From: Candidatus Nanopelagicales bacterium
GTDB taxonomy: Bacteria; Actinomycetota; Actinomycetes; S36-B12
Length of the DNA stretch: 53,045 nt
Direction of reading: 5' to 3'
Assembly (NCBI GenBank): GCA_030827125.1
Contig: JAURFD010000005.1
Coordinates: 1 to 53,045 of the forward strand
A program made the position numbers and the translations under genes. Shown here piece by piece: positions 15,585-24,177 of this stretch. The notes beneath the pieces were generated by a model. It was not told the DNA's origin, did no database searches, and worked only from the letters and a program-made list of their open reading frames with translations. Every line of letters starts with the position of its first letter. Position 1 is the first letter of the stretch.

Positions 15585-15622
15585 GTTTCCCGACCGTGTA
15601 CCTCGTGTTTCGCTCGTGTTAC
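15585..15622 (-). promoter_or_regulatory. GlnR box upstream of glnA
   Basis: On the minus strand the order is GTAAC-n6-GAAAC-n6-TACAC-n6-GAAAC. It matches the Streptomyces GlnR box gTnAC-n6-GaAAC-n6-gTnAC-n6-GaAAC with all three 6-nt spacers exact and only the third pentamer partly off. GlnR is the nitrogen regulator that activates glnA under limitation. It could equally affect the divergent RDD gene, whose -10 lies at 15658-15663. Confidence 0.75.
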
Positions 15623-15669
15623 GGCAGGGCGGGTGAGCGCACTATTGGGGGGCGCCCTAGCGTGGTGGT

Positions 15670-16143
15670 ATGGCTGGCACACCTCGGGCGGACGGTCCCA
15701 CCGATCCCGATGGCCACACCGATCCCACAAGCCCCACGTGGCTTCCACCCAGTCTGGCCGGCGCGGTGCCGGCCTCCCTGCTGCGCCGCGTGGGGGCGAT
15801 TGCCATCGACTGGTTCGCCGCCATCGTCATCGCTCGTCTGATATTTCCCGGCGCGGAATATGGCAGTGCCGAATCCGCCTTCGCGACGTTGGCAATCTTT
15901 GCCGTTGAGGTGATCGTGTTCACGTGGCTCACCGGGTCGTCCTTCGGTCAGCGCATCATCGGTATTGCGGTGGTGGGGCCCGGCGGTCAGCGGCTGAGTC
16001 TGTGGCGCTGCGTCATTCGGACGCTGCTGATCTGCCTCGTCGTGCCCGCGCTGGTCTACGACTCGAAGCGTCGGGGGCTTCACGATCTCGCCGTGGGATC
16101 GATCGTGCTGGTACGTCGAACCATCCCCGGCATGGGTCGCTAG
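15670..16143 (+). CDS. RDD family membrane protein
   Basis: 157 residues. A Pro/Thr/Asp-rich N-terminus is followed by the RDD domain: LLRRVGAIAIDWFAAIVIARL (Arg and Asp of TM1), the TM2 region FAVEVIVFTWLTGSSFGQRIIGIAVV, and RGLHDLAVGSIVL with the second Asp. Function not established; RDD proteins are small membrane proteins sometimes linked to ion or osmotic homeostasis. TAGCGT (15658-15663) ends 6 nt before the ATG, so the start is leaderless. Divergent from glnA in the standard actinobacterial arrangement. Confidence 0.9.
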   Translation: MAGTPRADGPTDPDGHTDPTSPTWLPPSLAGAVPASLLRRVGAIAIDWFAAIVIARLIFPGAEYGSAESAFATLAIFAVEVIVFTWLTGSSFGQRIIGIAVVGPGGQRLSLWRCVIRTLLICLVVPALVYDSKRRGLHDLAVGSIVLVRRTIPGMGR

Positions 16144-16164
16144 GGCGGCGCTGCACCTGCGTTG

Positions 16165-16836
16165 TTAGCCGCGCATCGATTTGGGGATCTTGCCGCCTTT
16201 GGGCATCGGTCCCTTGGGGATTGGCACCGGTGAGTCCTTTGCGCTGAACGCGTCGAGACGTCGACGAATGTCGTTGACCTCCGCGGGGCGCAGGGTGCTC
16301 GGCAGTCGTGACAGTTCCCGCTGGAGCTTGCCGATGCGGACCTGGCCCTCCTCGGTCCCCACCTGGATCTCGTAGATCGGGACCTCGGGGAGCCACCGTG
16401 CGGTCTTCTTGCGCTCGTTCGCGAGCAGGTGGGTGATCCGCTGCCCGGGTCCCTCGCCGATGAGCACGACACCGCAGCGACCGACGACGCGGGACACGAT
16501 GTCGGAGTTGCGGGTGACGGCGACGGCGGGGGTGACCGACCAATTGCCGCGCATCTGCTCCACGACCGCGGCGGCGGCACCGGGCTGCCCCTCGATCGAG
16601 GTATAGGCGGCGTTCATGGCGCGGCGACTGAACCAGAAGGTCGCGGCCAGCAGCCCCAGCGGAATGGCGATGAGCAGGCCGGTCAAGGTGTTGACGAACC
16701 AGGCGATGGGCGCGGCCACGACCACGGTCACGAGGAGGAAGAGGCCGAGCATCTCCCAGCCGACCCAGCGGTGGGCCTGCTTGGTCATGCGGTAGTTCTG
16801 TCGCAGGGCAGAGAGACGCTCGCGGAACTTGGACAT
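16165..16836 (-). CDS. DUF4191 domain-containing membrane protein
   Basis: 223 residues, conserved next to lipA and glnA in Actinomycetota (Rv2219-like). A basic N-terminus (SKFRERLSALRQNYRMTKQ) precedes two hydrophobic helices at about 28-47 and 49-70. A soluble C-terminal domain follows (GNWSVTPAVAVTRNSDIVSR, VVLIGEGPGQRITHLLANERKK) with a Lys/Pro/Gly tail. Function unknown. TAGTCT ends 7 nt before the ATG (leaderless). Convergent with the RDD gene, 21 nt apart. Confidence 0.9.
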   Translation of the reverse strand: MSKFRERLSALRQNYRMTKQAHRWVGWEMLGLFLLVTVVVAAPIAWFVNTLTGLLIAIPLGLLAATFWFSRRAMNAAYTSIEGQPGAAAAVVEQMRGNWSVTPAVAVTRNSDIVSRVVGRCGVVLIGEGPGQRITHLLANERKKTARWLPEVPIYEIQVGTEEGQVRIGKLQRELSRLPSTLRPAEVNDIRRRLDAFSAKDSPVPIPKGPMPKGGKIPKSMRG

Positions 16837-16875
16837 GGCCAGCAGACTACCCGCGACCCTTCTGCGGCGTGCCGC

Positions 16876-17412
16876 CTACATCCGAGAGGGCGGCACGAGC
16901 TCGATCGCCTCGCCCGGTCGGATCGGCGCTGGTCGATCCACCCAGGCGACGATGCCCCGCAGCCCCATGGCGGCTTTGGGGAAACTCTCCGCGGGTGGGC
17001 CGTATCGATCGGTGACCATCTGCCCGGCGATCGTGCACGGGGTGTTCTCGCCCCCGGTCACCAGGACGGCTCCCCCCTCGAACACCAGGCGGGTGAGTCC
17101 CGGGAGGTGCGTGAGATCAGGAATCCCCTCGGTGCAGATGTTGTCGGCGATGACACCTGCGGCCAGCACATCGATCCCGAGGTGCGTTGCGATGACCTCG
17201 AGCTCGCCGATGTCGACAATGGACAACTGACGGTGATTGCGGATGGTGGTCCCACGCTCGTAGAGGTACTTCTGTCGTGCGCCGGAGATCATGGTCTCGC
17301 CGTGGTGTCGGTCACCGACCGCCCCGCCCCAGTCCAGGACGAGTTCAGGGACGGCGAGTGGAGTCTGGGCGTCGCCGGGCCAGACGTGCGTGGCGACGAC
17401 GCGACCGCTCAC
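16876..17412 (-). CDS. MOSC domain-containing protein, coupled to lipA
   Basis: 178 residues. The MOSC fold (beta-barrel of molybdenum-cofactor sulfurase C-termini and YiiM-like proteins) is suggested by the early GDRHHGE segment, [15 protein letters not shown], and the conserved DNICTEGI motif with its Cys, usually NLTTEGL or NLLVEGI. The GTG at 17412 overlaps the lipA stop as GTGA and is preceded by AGGAG at 6 nt, so translation is coupled to lipA. MOSC proteins are thought to bind sulfur carriers or pterin-type metal centres. A role with the sulfur-inserting LipA is a guess from coupling only. Confidence 0.82.
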   Translation of the reverse strand: MSGRVVATHVWPGDAQTPLAVPELVLDWGGAVGDRHHGETMISGARQKYLYERGTTIRNHRQLSIVDIGELEVIATHLGIDVLAAGVIADNICTEGIPDLTHLPGLTRLVFEGGAVLVTGGENTPCTIAGQMVTDRYGPPAESFPKAAMGLRGIVAWVDRPAPIRPGEAIELVPPSRM

Positions 17413-18335
17413 GGGGTCTCCTGGCCCTGACGAGCTTGGACGGCCTCGCGATAGAGGCGACCCGCGCGATAGCTCGAGCGCACGAGGGGGCCACTCATGA
17501 CACCGACGAAGCCGATCCCTCGCGCCCGGGCATCCCACGCGACAAAGTCCTCCGGGGGCACCCACCGCTCCACCGGATGGTGGCGTGGAGTCGGGCGCAG
17601 GTACTGCGTGATCGTGACCAGGTCGCAGCCGGCCGCGTGGAGATCGACCAGGGCCGCATCAACCTCATCGTCGGTCTCACCGAGGCCGAGGATGAGGTTG
17701 CTCTTGGTGACCAGTCCGGCGTCGCGTGCCTGGGTCAAGACATTGAGGGAGCGGTCGTATCGGAACGCGGGCCGGACCCGCTTGAAGATGCGGGGGACTG
17801 TCTCGAGATTGTGCGCGAGCACACTGGGCTGCGCGGCAAAGACCTCCGCGAGGAGTTCGGGTGTGCCGCTGAAGTCGGGAATGAGGACCTCGACCCCGCA
17901 CTCCGGATTGAGTTCGCGGATCATCCGCACCGTTTCGGCGTAGAGCCAGGCGCCCTCGTCGTCGAGGTCATCGCGAGCGACACCGGTGACCGTGGCGTAA
18001 TGCAGGGCCATCGTGCGGACGGACTCGGCCACCCGACGGGGCTCGTCGCGATCCAGGGGAGCGGGTCGTCCCGTGTCGATCTGGCAGAAGTCGCAGCGCC
18101 GCGAGCACTGTTCGCCACCGATGAGGAAGGTTGCCTCGCGGTCTTCCCAGCATTCGAAGATGTTCGGGCAGCCGGCCTCGACGCATACGGTGTGCAGGCC
18201 CTCGCGGTCAACCAGGTCGCGAATCGCGGTGTACTCCGGGCCGGTGCGCAGCCGTGTCTTGATCCACGGGGGCTTCCGCTCGATGGGCACGGCGGAGTTC
18301 TTCACTTCCAGACGCAGCAACTTGCGCTCGCTCAT
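17409..18335 (-). CDS. lipA: Lipoyl synthase
   Basis: Radical-SAM enzyme that inserts two sulfurs into protein-bound octanoate. 308 residues. The auxiliary cluster motif is Cys51-x4-Cys56-x5-Cys62 ([12 protein letters not shown]), the SAM cluster motif Cys77-x3-Cys81-x2-Cys84 (CSRRCDFC). The C-terminal RSSYRA (286-291) has the serine that ligates the auxiliary cluster. The ATG overlaps the lipB stop by 4 nt (ATGA), and the MOSC gene overlaps its own stop, so lipB-lipA-MOSC form one translationally coupled operon. Substrate proteins include the E2 encoded at 25966-27681. Confidence 0.98.
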   Translation of the reverse strand: MSERKLLRLEVKNSAVPIERKPPWIKTRLRTGPEYTAIRDLVDREGLHTVCVEAGCPNIFECWEDREATFLIGGEQCSRRCDFCQIDTGRPAPLDRDEPRRVAESVRTMALHYATVTGVARDDLDDEGAWLYAETVRMIRELNPECGVEVLIPDFSGTPELLAEVFAAQPSVLAHNLETVPRIFKRVRPAFRYDRSLNVLTQARDAGLVTKSNLILGLGETDDEVDAALVDLHAAGCDLVTITQYLRPTPRHHPVERWVPPEDFVAWDARARGIGFVGVMSGPLVRSSYRAGRLYREAVQARQGQETP

Positions 18336-18976
18336 GTCGACGACCCTACGCCCGTGAGTGTCGCGGTCATGTGTCGCTCCACGACCGGCCGCACGTCCTC
18401 GACCGTGATCGGCCCGAGTCCTTCCCAGGTCAGGCTCGTGACGCCCGCGTCCCGGATGCCACAGGGCACGATGCGATCGAAGGCTCCCAGATCACAATCG
18501 ACATTGAGGGCGAAGCCGTGTTGGGTCACTCCGCGGGCGACGCGGACCCCGATGGCGGCCACCTTGCGATCCGGTCCGCGATCATCGGCGGCCACCCAGA
18601 CGCCGCTGCGGCCCGCGACGGCGGTGGTGACCAGCCCGAGTTCGGCGCAGGCATCGATGAGGGCGGCCTCCAACCGGCGGACATGGGCCACGACATCGAA
18701 GGGCTCGGGCAACCGGATGATGGGGTAGCCCACCAGTTGGCCCGGACCGTGCCAGGTGATCTTGCCGCCGCGGTCGACGTCGATCACCGGGGTGCCGTCC
18801 TGGGGACGCTCTATGGGTTCGGTACGCCGTCCCGCGGTGTACACCGCAGCGTGCTCGAGGAGGATCAGCGTGTCAGGGCGCGTCGCTGACGCCACTTCTT
18901 CGTGAGTGCGTCGCTGCAATTCCCACGCGTCCTCGTAGTCCACCGGTTCGGGTCCCAGGTGAACGACCTCGATCAT
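18332..18976 (-). CDS. lipB: Lipoyl(octanoyl) transferase
   Basis: LipB moves octanoate from acyl carrier protein to a lipoyl-domain lysine. 214 residues with [37 protein letters not shown] (the conserved [16 protein letters not shown]), the Lys in [21 protein letters not shown], and the active Cys in [19 protein letters not shown] (18983-18988) ends 6 nt before the ATG, giving a leaderless first gene of the lipB-lipA-MOSC operon. Divergent from the MMPL gene. Confidence 0.97.
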   Translation of the reverse strand: MIEVVHLGPEPVDYEDAWELQRRTHEEVASATRPDTLILLEHAAVYTAGRRTEPIERPQDGTPVIDVDRGGKITWHGPGQLVGYPIIRLPEPFDVVAHVRRLEAALIDACAELGLVTTAVAGRSGVWVAADDRGPDRKVAAIGVRVARGVTQHGFALNVDCDLGAFDRIVPCGIRDAGVTSLTWEGLGPITVEDVRPVVERHMTATLTGVGSST

Positions 18977-19037
18977 GGCAGCAGCGTAGCCCTGCCCGGG
19001 GGTCTAGGCTGCGCGCAACTGCCTCGAGGGGAATTTC

Positions 19038-21413
19038 ATGGGAGCGCTATCAGCCTGGGCGATTCGCAAGCCAATCATTGCCATCGTCATCTGGGTGCTC
19101 GCCACCGTGGGCGTCGGCGTACTCGCCATCAGCTTCAAGGGGTCGTTCAACGACTCCTTTTCACTTCCCAACACGCAGTCGGCGTTGGCCCAGCAGTTGC
19201 TGGAGGAGGTCAACCCGCAGGCGGCTGACGGCAATACGGCCGATGTCGTGTGGTCACCGACCTCAGGATCCGTGGAGGCGCCGGAGGTCAAGGCGCAGGT
19301 GGATGAACTCCTCACCAAGCTCGCGGCGATTGAGGGCACCAAGTGCATCACATCGCCCTATGACAACAAGACCTACGGCCCTGACTGTCCGAAGCCGCAG
19401 AGCAATGCAATCACCTTCCCTCCAGGGACTCCCCAGGAGTTTCAGGATGAGGTCAACAAGGCCTTCGCCGATGGCACGACCGACGTCACCTACCCGGAGG
19501 GCACTCCGCAGTCCATCCAGGATGACTTGAACAAGCTGCTGGAGGCGAACAAGGCGGCTAAGGAGGCCACGTCGACGATCAGCAAGGACAAGACCGTTGC
19601 TTATGCCACGGTCACCTTCGTCGGAGCCGGGACCGCGGTGGTCAGCCAGGAGATGGCGCAAGAGTTCGTCGACGTCCTGCAAGCCGCGCAGTCAGACTCG
19701 TTGCAGGTAGGCGCCACCGGCCAGATCCTCACCGCTGCCGGTGCGGGAGACTCGGCCAGCGAACTCGTCGGCGTCATCGCCGCGATCATCATCCTCGCCA
19801 TCGCCTTTGGCAGCCTTATCGCCGCCGGACTCCCCATCCTCATCGCGGTGAGCGGCCTCGTGATTGGGCAGTTGCTCATTCTGCTGATCGCCGGTCTGCT
19901 CGACGTGGCGTCCTTCGCCCCCGAACTGGCCTCCATGATCGGTCTGGGCGTCGGCATCGACTACTCGCTGTTCATCCTCAGCAGATTCCGGCAGGAGGTT
20001 CTCGACGGGGCGGAACCCAAGGACGCCATACGTACCGCCACGCGTACCGCGGGTCGTGCGGTGGTGTTCGCGGGCAGCACCGTGATCATGGCGCTGCTTG
20101 GGCTGTTCGTCCTCGGGGTCAGCTTCTTCTACGGATTGGCGGTGGCCGCTGCGGTCACCGTCTTCGTCATCATGCTCGCCGCACTGTTCCTGCTCCCTGC
20201 GGTCGCGAGCCTTCTTGGTCGCCACACCATCGGCCTGCGACTGCCGTGGGCCCGACACCCCAAGGTCAAGCCGCTCGATGAAAGTTCCTGGGCCACGTAC
20301 GGATCGTTCCTACAGAAGGCGCCCTGGCTGTCCGGCCTCCTGGCGCTCATCGTGGTCCTCGTCCTTGCTATCCCGGCGCTCTCCCTGCGACAGGGCTTCC
20401 CTGACAACGGCAGTGCTCAGCCGGGGACCGCGGCGCGGGTCGGATTCGACCTCATGGCGAAGGGATTCGGCCCAGGGGTCAACGGACCCTTTTTCGTGGC
20501 GGTGACTTTGCCCACGCCGTTGGATGACACCGCATTGCGCACCGTCGTGAGCGAACTGGCGCAGACCGAAGGTGTCGCCTTGACCCTGCCGAACGAGGAC
20601 ATGCTCCCGCTCTACGAAGTGGTGAAGGTCGGTGACACCAAGGGGCTGTTCAGCGACAACGGAATCGTCACGAGCGTGCTCGTGCAACCCACGACCTCGC
20701 CGGACGATCCCGCAACCAATCAACTCTTGGAGCGGCTACGCACGCAGACCTCCGACAAGGTGGCCACCAGCGGAGCGGCGATCTACGTCGGCGGCACTCA
20801 GGCGGTCACGCAGGACTTCACCGATGTCCTCATCAGCGTGTTGCCGCTCTTCTTGTTCATCGTGATCGGACTGGGATTCCTCGCGCTGTTCCTGCTGTTC
20901 CGATCGTTTGTCATCCCGTTCACCGCCGCCGTGACGAGCCTGCTGAGTTTCGCAGCGGCTCTCGGGGTCACCGTGGCGGTGTTTCAGTGGGGCTGGGGCG
21001 CCAGTCTCCTTGGCGTCTCGACCACGGGGCCGATCCTGCCGTTCCTGCCCATCATGGTCTTTGCCATCTTGTTCGGACTGTCGATGGACTATGAGGTCTT
21101 CCTGGTCTCGCGCATGCAGGAGGGGTGGCACGAAACCGAGGACAATCGGGAGGCCGTGCGCCATGGCTTGGCCGGTTCCGGCAAGGTCGTCGTGGCGGCT
21201 GCGCTCATCATGAGTTCGGTGTTCATCGCGTTCGTCCCGATACCCAATGACACGATCAAGCTCTTCGGTCTCGCCCTGGCTTCGGCGATCCTCGTCGATG
21301 CCTTCATCGTGCGCCTTGTGCTCATTCCCAGCGTGATGTCGATGCTCGGGCGAGCGAACTGGTGGCTCCCCGGCTGGCTCCGGCAGCGCCTGCCCAACTT
21401 CAGCGTCGAATGA
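19038..21413 (+). CDS. MMPL/RND family transporter
   Basis: 791 residues with two MMPL halves. Each has a large outer loop followed by a helical bundle with the proton-relay Asp: GLGVGIDYSLFILSRFR (Asp308) and LFGLSMDYEVFLVSRM (Asp684). Such proteins export lipids or hydrophobic compounds in actinobacteria; the substrate here is unknown. The first outer loop is unusual: two related stretches, PGTPQEFQDEVNKAFADGTT and EGTPQSIQDDLNKLLEANKA, look like an internal duplication. The ATG has AGGGG at 6 nt. The next gene starts inside its stop (ATGA). Confidence 0.9.
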   Translation: MGALSAWAIRKPIIAIVIWVLATVGVGVLAISFKGSFNDSFSLPNTQSALAQQLLEEVNPQAADGNTADVVWSPTSGSVEAPEVKAQVDELLTKLAAIEGTKCITSPYDNKTYGPDCPKPQSNAITFPPGTPQEFQDEVNKAFADGTTDVTYPEGTPQSIQDDLNKLLEANKAAKEATSTISKDKTVAYATVTFVGAGTAVVSQEMAQEFVDVLQAAQSDSLQVGATGQILTAAGAGDSASELVGVIAAIIILAIAFGSLIAAGLPILIAVSGLVIGQLLILLIAGLLDVASFAPELASMIGLGVGIDYSLFILSRFRQEVLDGAEPKDAIRTATRTAGRAVVFAGSTVIMALLGLFVLGVSFFYGLAVAAAVTVFVIMLAALFLLPAVASLLGRHTIGLRLPWARHPKVKPLDESSWATYGSFLQKAPWLSGLLALIVVLVLAIPALSLRQGFPDNGSAQPGTAARVGFDLMAKGFGPGVNGPFFVAVTLPTPLDDTALRTVVSELAQTEGVALTLPNEDMLPLYEVVKVGDTKGLFSDNGIVTSVLVQPTTSPDDPATNQLLERLRTQTSDKVATSGAAIYVGGTQAVTQDFTDVLISVLPLFLFIVIGLGFLALFLLFRSFVIPFTAAVTSLLSFAAALGVTVAVFQWGWGASLLGVSTTGPILPFLPIMVFAILFGLSMDYEVFLVSRMQEGWHETEDNREAVRHGLAGSGKVVVAAALIMSSVFIAFVPIPNDTIKLFGLALASAILVDAFIVRLVLIPSVMSMLGRANWWLPGWLRQRLPNFSVE

Positions 21414-21736
21414 TTCCGGTCGAAGCGGGCACCATCGCCGTCATCTTCAGTTCGGTACGCCGTGCCCAGGGCGAGGACGATGGATACGACGAGATGGCAG
21501 CCCGGATGGATGACCTCGCGCGTTCTCAACCGGGTTTCGTCGGGGTGGAGTCCGCTCGCGATGCCGAGACGGCGTTCGGTGTCACCGTGTCCTACTGGCG
21601 AGACGAGGCGAGCGCCCAGGCGTGGAAAGCCGTAGCCGAACACCGCGTCGCGCAGGAACGCGGCCGAACGCAGTGGTACCGCGAGTACTCCGTGGTGGTC
21701 GCGGAAGTCACCCGCGCGTACGGACGACAGGCGTAG
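21410..21736 (+). CDS. Antibiotic biosynthesis monooxygenase (ABM) domain protein
   Basis: 108 residues starting with the ATG at 21410, which overlaps the MMPL stop as ATGA, so it is coupled. The single ferredoxin-like ABM domain shows IAVIFSSVRRAQGEDDGYDEMAARMDDLA, then QPGFVGVESARDAETAFGVTVSYWRDEASAQAWK and a C-terminal strand. Proteins like this are cofactor-free quinone or small-molecule oxygenases, haem-degrading enzymes or stress proteins; nothing visible selects among these. The coupling hints that it works with the transporter or its substrate. Confidence 0.85.
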   Translation: MIPVEAGTIAVIFSSVRRAQGEDDGYDEMAARMDDLARSQPGFVGVESARDAETAFGVTVSYWRDEASAQAWKAVAEHRVAQERGRTQWYREYSVVVAEVTRAYGRQA

Positions 21737-21772
21737 CCACTCTCACCAACCAGCCGCGCGCGACGGGTCTGA

Positions 21773-22075
21773 TCAGGAGTCGGGGTCGCCGCCGGTGTTG
21801 GAAATGATGTTGCGGAGCTGCTCGTTGGAGGCGAGTTGATCAGGGCAGGTCGACTTCGCCCAATCCTTCGCGGCTGCCGCCCACGCGGGCTGGTCGGGAT
21901 AGTCATCCCGCATGGACTGGAAGATGTCGAAGGGAGCGGTCCCGGCAGCGAGCTGGTCGCAGAATTCCTGAGCCTGACCCGAATCCGAGCCGCCACCACC
22001 ACAGGCGGTGAGGATGAGGGCGACGGCAGCGGTGAGGGCGGCGAAGCTTCTGGTACTCACGGACATTTTTCGCAT
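21773..22075 (-). CDS. Small secreted lipoprotein of unknown function
   Basis: 100 residues. A classical lipoprotein signal (RKMSVSTRSFAALTAAVALI, then LTAC with the lipidated Cys25) is followed by a Gly/Ser linker and a short domain with two further Cys (EFCDQLAAG ... AKSTCPDQLA), which could form a disulfide. No family recognised. CACGAT ends 6 nt before the ATG at 22075, which favours this start over the internal ATG three codons later. Tail-to-tail with the ABM gene, 36 nt apart. Confidence 0.75.
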   Translation of the reverse strand: MRKMSVSTRSFAALTAAVALILTACGGGGSDSGQAQEFCDQLAAGTAPFDIFQSMRDDYPDQPAWAAAAKDWAKSTCPDQLASNEQLRNIISNTGGDPDS

Positions 22076-22137
22076 ACGCCGATCGTGCCAGCACCTCGTC
22101 GGCGGGGCAACGACCTTGGCCGAATCGCAGACCTTCG

Positions 22138-22866
22138 TCAGATGCGACCGACGGCAAGGCGCGTCTCGACAGCGGTGTCTCCCGATCGCTCGATGCGGTA
22201 CGCCGCAGGACCGTGCACGGGATCCACCTCAAGGTCGGCGATGACCTGCACGGGGTCCTCACCCTCATAGAGCAGTCCGATGCGGTCGTCGGTGGCGTAC
22301 GAGGTCGGCAGGATGCCATCGCTGACGACGCGCTGCAGGAGAGGGCGTCGCTGCGCCTCGCTGTCATAGTGGACGCCGTTGCCGTAGGGCAGGAATCCCA
22401 GTCCGTTGGTGACCACCTGCAATTCGGGGCCGAAAGAGTCGGTCGGTCCACCCACGTGCCAGCAGATGGAGCCCGCGCTCACACCACCGAGGATGGTCCC
22501 GGACTCCCACGCCGCGCGCATCGCCTCATCAACACCATGGAGGCGCCACAGCGTGAGTAGGTTGGCCACGCTGCCCCCGCCGACCCAGACGACGTCGCTG
22601 CGCCCGAGGACCTCGTGCGGATCGCGATTCGGCATGGTGAAAAGGGCGAGGTGATCGACATCGCAGCCGAGGGCTCCGAGGGCCGCATAGGAGCGGGCCA
22701 GATAGCTCTCGTTGTCACCGCTCGCCGTCATGACCAGGCACACTCGCGGTCTCTCGGCACCTGTGAGGCGCAGGGCTTCGAGCATGATGGCGCCGGGCTT
22801 CATGACGCCCCAGCGATCGGTGGCGAGGAAGCCGCCGCTGGTGGCGAGAATGCGACGTGTCGTCAT
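22138..22866 (-). CDS. Peptidase E-like protein (S51 family)
   Basis: 242 residues from the ATG at 22866, with an AAGGAAC ribosome site. The glutamine-amidotransferase-like fold carries the S51 nucleophile Ser130 in GGVSAGSICW, preceded by VVWVGGGSVANLL, typical of alpha-aspartyl dipeptidase (PepE) and cyanophycinase relatives. Members cleave Asp-X dipeptides or related isopeptides in the cytoplasm. The ATG overlaps the stop of the upstream flavin oxidoreductase (ATGA), so the two are co-translated. That pairing does not by itself suggest a substrate. Confidence 0.85.
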   Translation of the reverse strand: MTTRRILATSGGFLATDRWGVMKPGAIMLEALRLTGAERPRVCLVMTASGDNESYLARSYAALGALGCDVDHLALFTMPNRDPHEVLGRSDVVWVGGGSVANLLTLWRLHGVDEAMRAAWESGTILGGVSAGSICWHVGGPTDSFGPELQVVTNGLGFLPYGNGVHYDSEAQRRPLLQRVVSDGILPTSYATDDRIGLLYEGEDPVQVIADLEVDPVHGPAAYRIERSGDTAVETRLAVGRI

Positions 22867-24110
22867 GCTGCAGTTCCTTCCGCGATAGCGCTTTCCGCGG
22901 CGCGTCGGCCGCTGACGAGAGCGCCCTGAATGGATGAGGTGTCGCGATGATCTCCGGCGACGTACAACCCGTGGCCGAGCGAGACCGGACGGCGCACATC
23001 GAGGGGCACCGGCATCGCCGGCAGTGCGTAGGAAATTGTGTAGCGCGCGATGAGCTCCCAGCGTTCGGTGTGGGCGCCATACATCCAGCCGAGGTGATCG
23101 CGCACCGCGCGCTCCTGCGCGGTGGTGTCTCGAACGCCGAGCGCGGATGCGGAGACGAGCGCGACGCCGGGCGGCGAGTACGCCGGAGCTGCATGCGAGG
23201 GGACGACGGTATTGAGCAGGGGCCCACGGCGAGCCCCGTCCACGATGAGCACCGGTCGACCTTGGGCGAGCGACTCGGGTGGGACATCGGGTCGGTAGTA
23301 CCACGTGGTGACCGATCGGGCCGCGGGCACATGAACGTCGGGCAGCAACCGTCCGGCAGTCTCCGGGTCCGTGGCGACAATGATCGCGTCGGCCTTCCAC
23401 GTCTCGCCACCGTCCAGGGCGACCTCGTGCGGTCGAACGGATCGGACCGGCGACTGCAGGCGCACATCCAGCCCCACGGCAAGTTGTTCGGGGATGGCTT
23501 GCATGCCCTGCGCGGGAAGCGACGGGGTCCCGCGCACGAAGGAGCGCAACACGAGGTCGAGGAAGCGTCGCGACGTGGTGAGTTCGGACTCGAGGAAGAC
23601 CCCGGACAGGAAGGGGCGGAGCAGCCGCTCGATGAGCGTGCTGTCGGCACCGGCCCGTCGCAGGGCTTCAAGGGCGGTGACGTCGGGTTCGTTGCGCAGG
23701 GCCGCCGGTGACCGCAGAGCTCGAGTGAGTGCGTACACGCCGAACCGACTTGTCGACAGCGGCGACCCGAGTGGGGCGGTGAGCGTCGACAGGGTCCACG
23801 CGGGTTCACGTCGTGGGTCAGCCACGCGCACCGCTCGGCGCTTGCCGCGCGAGGACATGATGATCTCGGCTCCCGCGACGAAGGGCCGCAGATCGAGTTC
23901 GTCGAGATCGAGGACTCGCTCTGCTTCGGGATATGCCGGATTGAACAGTTGGAATCCGCGGTCGAGCAAGAAGCCATCGACGTGATCGGTACGAATGCGA
24001 CCACCGACGGCGTCGCTACCTTCGAGGACGATCACCTGGTGTCCCTGGCCCACGGCGTACCGGGCCGCGGCGAGACCCGCGAGGCCCGCTCCCACCACGA
24101 GGATGTCCAT
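22863..24110 (-). CDS. FAD-dependent amine-oxidase/phytoene-desaturase-like oxidoreductase
   Basis: 415 residues. The N-terminal FAD-binding Rossmann motif MDILVVGAGLAGLAAARYAV (GxGxxG), the ribityl/adenine motif VIVLEGSDAVGGRIRTD, and the C-terminal LYVAGDHRDTSSIQGALVSGR together identify an amine oxidase/carotenoid desaturase-type flavoprotein. Streptomyces and other actinobacteria have similar proteins of unproven substrate. The ATG at 24110 is chosen because family sequence starts there and TACGGT ends 6 nt upstream (leaderless); a longer frame adds non-conserved residues. First gene of a two-gene unit with peptidase E. Confidence 0.87.
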   Translation of the reverse strand: MDILVVGAGLAGLAAARYAVGQGHQVIVLEGSDAVGGRIRTDHVDGFLLDRGFQLFNPAYPEAERVLDLDELDLRPFVAGAEIIMSSRGKRRAVRVADPRREPAWTLSTLTAPLGSPLSTSRFGVYALTRALRSPAALRNEPDVTALEALRRAGADSTLIERLLRPFLSGVFLESELTTSRRFLDLVLRSFVRGTPSLPAQGMQAIPEQLAVGLDVRLQSPVRSVRPHEVALDGGETWKADAIIVATDPETAGRLLPDVHVPAARSVTTWYYRPDVPPESLAQGRPVLIVDGARRGPLLNTVVPSHAAPAYSPPGVALVSASALGVRDTTAQERAVRDHLGWMYGAHTERWELIARYTISYALPAMPVPLDVRRPVSLGHGLYVAGDHRDTSSIQGALVSGRRAAESAIAEGTAA

Positions 24111-24177
24111 ACGTTCACCGTAGTGGCCTGTGGATAACGCAGGACGTTCGACCGGGGTCCGGAGGCACGATGAGCCC

